Position numbers and translations under genes: made by a program. A model generated the notes under the pieces. The model was not told the origin of the DNA. It made no database searches and saw only the letters and a list, made by a program, of their open reading frames with translations. From an uncultured Eisenbergiella sp. (GTDB lineage: Bacteria > Bacillota > Clostridia > Lachnospirales > Lachnospiraceae), in assembly GCA_910585455.1 (NCBI GenBank), contig CAJUEL010000033.1:1-55289 (forward strand): a stretch of DNA of 55,289 bases. Reading direction: 5' to 3'. Shown in pieces: positions 50,810-55,289 of the stretch. Every line of letters starts with the position of its first letter. Position 1 is the first letter of the stretch.

Positions 50810-52129
50810 ATGAAAATTACATTTATGGGAGCGGGCAGCACCGTGTTTGCGCGGAACGTGATCGGCGACTGCATGTGCTCTGAGGCTTTACGGGACAGCA
50901 CCTTTGCGCTGTACGACATCGATGGCGAACGCTTAAAGGAGAGCCAGACAATTCTGGAGGCGATGCGCCAGACCAAGGGCGGCTACGGCAAAATCGAGTG
51001 CTATCAGGGCGTGGAAAACCGGAAAGAGGCTTTAAGGGGAGCCGATTTTGTGGTGAACGCGATTCAGGTAGGTCTGTACGACCCCTGCACCATCATCGAT
51101 TTTGAAGTGCCCAAAAAGTACGGTCTCAGACAGACCATCGCTGACACGCTGGGCATCGGCGGCATCATGCGCGCGCTGCGCACGATTCCCGTGATGGCGG
51201 ATTTTGCGAAGGACATGGAAGAGGTCTGCCCGGATGCGCTTTTCTTAAATTATACGAACCCGATGGCGATGCTGTCCGGCTATATGCAAAGATATACCGG
51301 CATCAAAACCGTAGGTCTTTGTCACAGCGTGCAGGTCTGCTCGGAAGGACTGTTAAAGCAGCTTGGCATGGAGGATAAGCTGGAAGGGCGCAAGGAGCTG
51401 ATTGCAGGCATTAACCATATGGCATGGCTTTTGGAGCTGAGGGATAAGAACGGCGTGGATCTGTATCCTGAAATCAAAGCCCGTGTGGCGGACAAAATGG
51501 CTGATCCCGAGTGCAAGGACAAGGTGAGGCTGGATTACATCAATCATTTCGGCTACTACTGCACCGAATCCAGCGAGCATAACGCGGAATATAACATGTT
51601 TTATATCAAGAGCAAATATCCGGAACTGATCGACCGCTATAACATTCCGTTGGATGAGTATCCCCGCCGCTGCGTGAATCAGATCGAAGGCTGGAAGAAG
51701 GAGTACGCAGAGCTGATGGAGAATGGAGTGAAGGATCATGAACGTTCCAGAGAGTACGCTTCCTGGATCATGGAGTCCTGTGTTACCGGCACGCCTTATC
51801 AGATCGGCGGAAATGTTTTAAATACCGGACATCTGATCACGAACCTGCCTGAAAACGCCTGCGTTGAGGTTCCCTGTCTGGTGAACGGGCACGGCGTGCA
51901 TCCCTGTAATGTGGGTGCTCTTCCGGTACAGTGCGCCGCGATGAATATGACCAATATCAATGTGCAGCTGCTCACCATTGAGGCGGCGCGCACCTTAAAG
52001 CGTGAACATATTTATCAGGCCGCCATGTTGGATCCCCATACCGGCAGCGAGCTGGATATCGATACCATCAAAAAGATGGTGGACGAGCTGATCGAGGCTC
52101 ACGGAGATTTTCTTCCCAAATATCATTAA
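50810..52129 (+). CDS. melA: GH4 alpha-galactosidase
   Basis: A 439-residue cytoplasmic GH4 enzyme that uses NAD+ and a divalent metal for redox-type hydrolysis. Rossmann start MKITFMGAGSTVFARNV; NYTNPMAML substrate block; metal-binding cysteine and histidine in GLCHSVQ and GINHMAW. GGAGGAGAG precedes ATG 50810. Product: alpha-galactosides such as melibiose to galactose and glucose. It complements the GH36 operon 5 kb upstream. Confidence 0.92.
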   Translation: MKITFMGAGSTVFARNVIGDCMCSEALRDSTFALYDIDGERLKESQTILEAMRQTKGGYGKIECYQGVENRKEALRGADFVVNAIQVGLYDPCTIIDFEVPKKYGLRQTIADTLGIGGIMRALRTIPVMADFAKDMEEVCPDALFLNYTNPMAMLSGYMQRYTGIKTVGLCHSVQVCSEGLLKQLGMEDKLEGRKELIAGINHMAWLLELRDKNGVDLYPEIKARVADKMADPECKDKVRLDYINHFGYYCTESSEHNAEYNMFYIKSKYPELIDRYNIPLDEYPRRCVNQIEGWKKEYAELMENGVKDHERSREYASWIMESCVTGTPYQIGGNVLNTGHLITNLPENACVEVPCLVNGHGVHPCNVGALPVQCAAMNMTNINVQLLTIEAARTLKREHIYQAAMLDPHTGSELDIDTIKKMVDELIEAHGDFLPKYH

Positions 52130-52143
52130 TCAAAATCAAAGAC

Positions 52144-52172
52144 GCGGAGCAGGAAACTGCTCCGCATTTGTC
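52144..52172 (+). terminator. Probable terminator of melA
   Basis: GCGGAGCAG (52144-52152) pairs with CTGCTCCGC (52157-52165), GAAA loop, then ATTTGT. Stem is stable; the T-run is weak. Confidence 0.6.
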
Positions 52173-52181
52173 TGCCGGTTT

Positions 52182-52211
52182 GTAACAGTTCAGCCAGGTC
52201 TGAACTGTTAC
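52182..52211. repeat. GTAACAG palindrome, best copy
   Basis: GTAACAGTTCAG (52182-52193) and CTGAACTGTTAC (52200-52211) are perfect inverted repeats with a six-base loop. Confidence 0.9.
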
Positions 52212-52443
52212 GCCGGTTTCAACTCTGTGAAGCAATGCCACTTGAGTTTGGCGGTGGGTACCGGGAACGAAGCGGCATTATCTTATAACAGAAATCCGGT
52301 ATGATACTTTTTCTTTCTGTTTTGTTTCCACATATTAAGGATATTAAGGGGCTTTGCTTAGCGGAATAGGGGGTTCTGTCGATTTATACAATGTTGGAGC
52401 GAATATTTGCGCTAATTATTACGTTTTTGTTACGAAATAGCCA

Positions 52444-52473
52444 TTGCTATTTATGAGGAATGAATGGTATAAT
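52444..52473 (+). promoter_or_regulatory. Promoter of the DUF5722-type gene
   Basis: TTGCTA (52444-52449), 18 bases, TATAAT (52468-52473). The transcript would begin about 52480, so the tandem repeats lie in its leader. Confidence 0.65.
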
Positions 52474-52485
52474 GAAGCATATGGT

Positions 52486-52686
52486 CGAAGCGAAGCGTAG
52501 ACCATATGCGCTACTTCTCAAATGCGCAGCGTTTGAGAAGTTTCCCGTACTCGAAGCGAAGCGTAGACCATATGCGCTACTTCTCAAATGCGCAGCGTTT
52601 GAGAAGTTTCCCGTACTCGAAGCGAAGCGCAGGCCATATGCGCTACTTCTCAAATTCCCGTACTCGAAGCGCAGTGCAGTGTAGAC
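52486..52686 (+). repeat. 66-bp tandem repeat in a leader
   Basis: Two exact 66-base units (52486-52551 and 52552-52617), a third lacking 19 bases (52618-52664), and a partial fourth (52665-52686). Each full unit carries the hairpin CTTCTCAAATGCGCAGCGTT/TGAGAAG and GTCGAAGCG...GTAGAC-type symmetry. Units are adjacent without spacers, so it is not a CRISPR. Frames stay open in several phases because 66 is a multiple of three. Confidence 0.92.
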
Positions 52687-52699
52687 GTTGGCAAGGTAA

Positions 52700-54592
52700 G
52701 TGAGGCATGTTTTGGATAAGAAGATAAGAAGCAGGAAGAATAAAGGTGGCGGAAGAGCAAGGTCTATCCGCGGGATTCATAAACTGAGCGCCAGGCAGGT
52801 GACTGTTTTTTCCGTCATTGTGGTGGCGCTTTCCGTGTGCATAGCGGGCGGCGGACTCTGGTTTGCGTTTTTACAGGGAAATCAGACGAGCCAGACGGCG
52901 CAGCTTGAAACGGCACAGGAACCGGGGGCAGAGGAGGAAGAGCTGCTCGCCCAGGGATCGACAGAAGAGGGAATGACGGAAGAGGAGAGCGAGACTGAAA
53001 GCGAAACGGAAACGGAGACAGAAGAACCGGAAGTATATGTGGAGCTGACAGAAGAAAACCGCAAAGGCTATGTGCAGGTGGAAGCCTGTGAGATTAAAGC
53101 GGGAGGCGGCAGTTTTGAGCTGCGCGCAAATGTGGAAGAGAAGCCTGCCAGCGATGATGATAATTTTTATCTGTTCGAGATGAAAATGTACGAGAAGGAG
53201 CTTGTCCCTGACAGGGAGTATATCGCATCTGTGACGAAAGACAGAGCTTTTACGCTGACAGCGGGGGTGAACGAAAACAGGGCGGATTCCCGGCTCTTTT
53301 CTAAATTTGTGGTAGCGGTGAAGCTCAACGGAGAATATGTGGCGCTGAGTGAGCCGCAGTATATTACCAATCCCGAAGCGCTGGCGGCTTATACCGCCCC
53401 TTTTCCGGAAAGCGCTTCTATCAAGGGGATTTTGGTGGATCCTTTAAAGCTCACCAATGGTGAACTGGATGATTTAGGCGTAAAGCATGCTGCCTATAAT
53501 ATTCCGATCGCCAATATTCTGGGAGAGACGACCCACGGGCATTTTCCGACGATTTACTATACTTATAATGGAAAAACCTATGCCTTTAACGGGCAGCGCA
53601 TCGCGGAATATGACCATGTGTTTAGCATTTTGACCCAGAAAGGAATTACCATTTCGGCGATTCTTCTGAACAATAAAAAATCAGCGCACATGCAGCTCAT
53701 TCATCCGATGTCCCGGGATGGTTCCGCTCATTATTATGCCTTTAACACAGCGGAGGATGCGGGCATTGAGACGATGGCGGCGGTGGGAGCTTTTCTTGCC
53801 CAGCGGTATCGGGACAATGAGCATGGGACGGTCATGAACTGGATTGTCGGCAACGAGGTGAATGTCCGGACTGACTGGAATTATATGCAGAAGGTGGATC
53901 TGGATAGCTATACGCAGGAATATGCCAATGCGGTCAGAGTTTTTTATAACAGCATCAAAAGCATGAATGCCAATGCCCGGATTTATCTTTCCATGGATCA
54001 GCAGTGGGATCGCAATATCGAGGCGAATAAAAATTATGATGTAAAGGATATGCTGGTCACTTTTAACAGGCAGGTATCTGCAGAAGGTAACATTGACTGG
54101 GGGCTGGCGCATCATCCTTATGCGTATCCGCTGGAAAATACGACCTTCTGGAATTCCTCGAGCAAGATTCAGAAGCTTGTATTGGATTCGGAAAATACAT
54201 CCATTGTGACAATGGAAAATATCCATGTGGTGACGGACTTCTTGCAGAGACCTGAGATGCTGACGGCGGATGGAGAAGTGCGTCCGGTCATATTGAGCGA
54301 GCTGGGATATTCTTCCATCAAGGGGGAGGCCAATCAGGCAGCAGCCTTTGCCTATGCCTATTATGTAGCGGAGAACAATCCTTATATTGATGCGTTGATT
54401 CTGTCCCGGCAGACGGATGCGGCGGAGGAAATTGCGCAGGGACTTGCGCTGGGACTTTCCACTACGGGTGGTCAGCGTAAATTTATTTATAATGTGTTCA
54501 AAAATATCGATGGACCGGGCGCCGACAGCTGTACAGAGTTTGCAAGAACAATCATCGGTATCGATAGCTGGAACGAAATTACGGGCGGATGA
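52700..54592 (+). CDS. Membrane-anchored DUF5722-type putative glycosidase
   Basis: A 630-residue protein. Basic N terminus, one membrane helix (about residues 33-55), and an acidic low-complexity linker rich in Glu/Thr/Ser (about 65-110). An extracellular beta region and TIM-barrel domain follow. NWIVGNEVNVR and VILSELGYSS carry glutamates at the positions of acid/base and nucleophile in clan GH-A enzymes, though the family has no proven activity known to me. GTG 52700 has a cramped AAGG site; TTG 52712 has GAGG 6 bases away and may be the true start. Confidence 0.78.
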   Translation: MRHVLDKKIRSRKNKGGGRARSIRGIHKLSARQVTVFSVIVVALSVCIAGGGLWFAFLQGNQTSQTAQLETAQEPGAEEEELLAQGSTEEGMTEEESETESETETETEEPEVYVELTEENRKGYVQVEACEIKAGGGSFELRANVEEKPASDDDNFYLFEMKMYEKELVPDREYIASVTKDRAFTLTAGVNENRADSRLFSKFVVAVKLNGEYVALSEPQYITNPEALAAYTAPFPESASIKGILVDPLKLTNGELDDLGVKHAAYNIPIANILGETTHGHFPTIYYTYNGKTYAFNGQRIAEYDHVFSILTQKGITISAILLNNKKSAHMQLIHPMSRDGSAHYYAFNTAEDAGIETMAAVGAFLAQRYRDNEHGTVMNWIVGNEVNVRTDWNYMQKVDLDSYTQEYANAVRVFYNSIKSMNANARIYLSMDQQWDRNIEANKNYDVKDMLVTFNRQVSAEGNIDWGLAHHPYAYPLENTTFWNSSSKIQKLVLDSENTSIVTMENIHVVTDFLQRPEMLTADGEVRPVILSELGYSSIKGEANQAAAFAYAYYVAENNPYIDALILSRQTDAAEEIAQGLALGLSTTGGQRKFIYNVFKNIDGPGADSCTEFARTIIGIDSWNEITGG

Positions 54593-54620
54593 GCTGCCCT
54601 GGAATGTTGCGTGAATAATA

Positions 54621-54682
54621 AAGGGGTATGAAGAAAGACCGGAAAGGGATAGCGGAATGGTCTTTTTTCATACCCTTTTTCA
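54621..54682. terminator. Bidirectional terminator between convergent genes
   Basis: AAGGGGTATGAAGAAAGACC (54621-54640) pairs with the U-rich segment 54659-54678 with few mismatches, then T's. The arms are A-rich and T-rich, so it can end the DUF5722 mRNA and the opposing Cys-rich mRNA. Confidence 0.8.
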
Positions 54683-54690
54683 ATGACTCT

Positions 54691-55194
54691 TTAACGGTGA
54701 TGACCAGAGTGATGTCCGGTCCTCGCAGGCCGGCAATGCTCTTGCTGAGCGGAGGGCTGGATACAGCTGCCACCGTCCTGACAAACGCCGTTTACATCAC
54801 AGCTGCCATCCTCCAGACATGAGCCGTCCTGATAGCATGCAGCGGGTTTGACGCAACTGCCGCCATTCTGGCAAACGCCGTTTACATCACAGCTGCCATC
54901 CTCCAGACATGAGCCGTCCTGATAGCATGCAGCGGGTTTGACGCAATTGCCGCCATTCTGACAAACGCCGTTTACATCGCAGCTGCCGCCCTCCAGGCAT
55001 GAGCCGTCCTGATAGCATGCAGCGGGTTTGACACAGCTGCCACCGTTCTGGCAGATGCCGTCCACATCACAGCTGCCATCCTCCAGGCATGTGCCGTTCT
55101 GATAACAGGCGGCATATGTGGGAGCCTGAGCTGCCCTTCTGGTGTGGTGCCCATGGGCATAAACGGTTGTAGAGACGGAGCAGACCATAAACAT
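54691..55194 (-). CDS. Secreted hexad-cysteine repeat protein
   Basis: From ATG 55194, 167 residues; the open frame without an ATG extends further up to a TAA near 55230. Residues 30-149 are four 30-residue repeats (start ACYQDGSCLEDGSCDVNGVC) with a Cys exactly every six residues, 20 in a row (C30 to C144), plus C154. Both ends have His clusters (HGHH, GHHSGHHR). The text before the repeats, STGIIALLLATMFMVCSVST then TVYAH, is a clear signal peptide but lacks its start: one A fewer in the A7 run near 55230 would join it to a TTG-started basic N terminus. Function unknown; metal binding or cell-surface structure is possible. Confidence 0.72.
   Translation of the reverse strand: MFMVCSVSTTVYAHGHHTRRAAQAPTYAACYQNGTCLEDGSCDVDGICQNGGSCVKPAACYQDGSCLEGGSCDVNGVCQNGGNCVKPAACYQDGSCLEDGSCDVNGVCQNGGSCVKPAACYQDGSCLEDGSCDVNGVCQDGGSCIQPSAQQEHCRPARTGHHSGHHR
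54748..55107 (-). repeat. Four 90-bp tandem repeats in the Cys-rich gene
   Basis: Near-identical 90-base units encode the 30-residue Cys repeats. DNA identity is much higher than needed to keep the protein motif, so copies expanded or were homogenised recently. Confidence 0.92.
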
Positions 55195-55250
55195 GGTTGC
55201 CAGCAGGAGTGCGATAATTCCTGTACTTTTTTTCGATAAGTTTTAAAATT

Positions 55251-55287
55251 AAATGCGACAAGAGGTATTAAAGCCTCTGCCGCATTT
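55251..55287 (-). terminator. Terminator of a gene beyond the right edge
   Basis: AAATGCGACAAGAGG (55251-55265) pairs with CCTCTGCCGCATTT (55274-55287) with one bulge. On the minus strand AATTTTAAAAC follows, so it likely ends a minus-strand gene outside the window. Confidence 0.5.
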
Positions 55288-55289
55288 AT

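Noticed and set aside
52486..52686. Possible CRISPR array
   Set aside because: Repeat units are directly adjacent with no unique spacers, and no cas genes are present.
52447..52703. Repetitive open frames on both strands (RSSAYGLRF-type and RPYALLLKC-type)
   Set aside because: Produced by the 66-bp tandem repeat, whose length is a multiple of three; no ribosome site.

Overview
The window looks like a chromosomal segment of a spore-forming, anaerobic Bacillota, most likely Lachnospiraceae (for example the Blautia, Eisenbergiella or Hungatella neighbourhood). The evidence is adjacent spoIID and spoIIQ-like genes, an anaerobic sulfatase-maturating radical SAM enzyme, strong AGGAGG ribosome sites, LplB/LplC/lipoprotein sugar ABC systems, YesM/YesN two-component genes and Rpn-type PD-(D/E)XK proteins. 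I saw no rRNA, tRNA, CRISPR array or complete insertion sequence. The species assignment is inference.

Layout. 0.2-3.0 kb: an AAA-like/PD-(D/E)XK protein and anSME. 3.0-3.8 kb: a 28-residue holin-like toxin gene with a probable antisense RNA, then a ~300 bp imperfect palindrome. 3.9-9.8 kb: aconitase-family hydratase, spoIID (with a sigma-E-like promoter), a spoIIQ-like gene without zinc ligands, and an amidohydrolase. 9.8-17.6 kb is an accessory island: an MNT-HEPN pair, an XRE-TPR regulator, a RhuM gene between 141 bp direct repeats of a regulator's 5' end, that regulator (HTH-TPR-HTH, broken by a one-base frameshift), a convergent 55-residue secreted-type peptide gene missed by ordinary gene length cut-offs, and an ABC exporter. 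17.6-27.6 kb: housekeeping genes (ddl-murF, plsC, pyrC) mixed with two MATE pumps, an AraC/GyrI-like regulator, an HxlR regulator and a PrcB-like lipoprotein. 28.3-29.3 kb: a shortened Rpn paralogue. 29.4-36.0 kb (minus): a YesM-YesN-LplB-LplC-lipoprotein operon. 36.2-37.5 kb: an FAD oxidoreductase. 37.6-45.7 kb: an AraC regulator divergent from a five-gene alpha-galactoside-type operon (binding protein, two permeases, a six-hairpin glycosidase and a GH36 enzyme). 46.0-47.0 kb: the full-length Rpn paralogue. 47.2-49.8 kb: a CopA copper ATPase with a nested copZ. 49.8-52.1 kb: AraC and a GH4 alpha-galactosidase. 52.1-55.3 kb: a leader made of 66 bp tandem repeats, a DUF5722-type membrane-anchored putative glycosidase, and a protein with a cysteine every sixth residue.

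How they fit together. Two sugar import systems, GH36 and GH4 enzymes and three or more AraC-type regulators point to opportunistic use of plant alpha-galactosides, with most sugar cleaved in the cytoplasm. The most novel candidates are the regulator/peptide/exporter island with its RhuM cassette, the hexad-cysteine protein, the nested CopZ, and a family of GTAACAG/CAGAC palindromes scattered between genes, some of which reach into gene ends.
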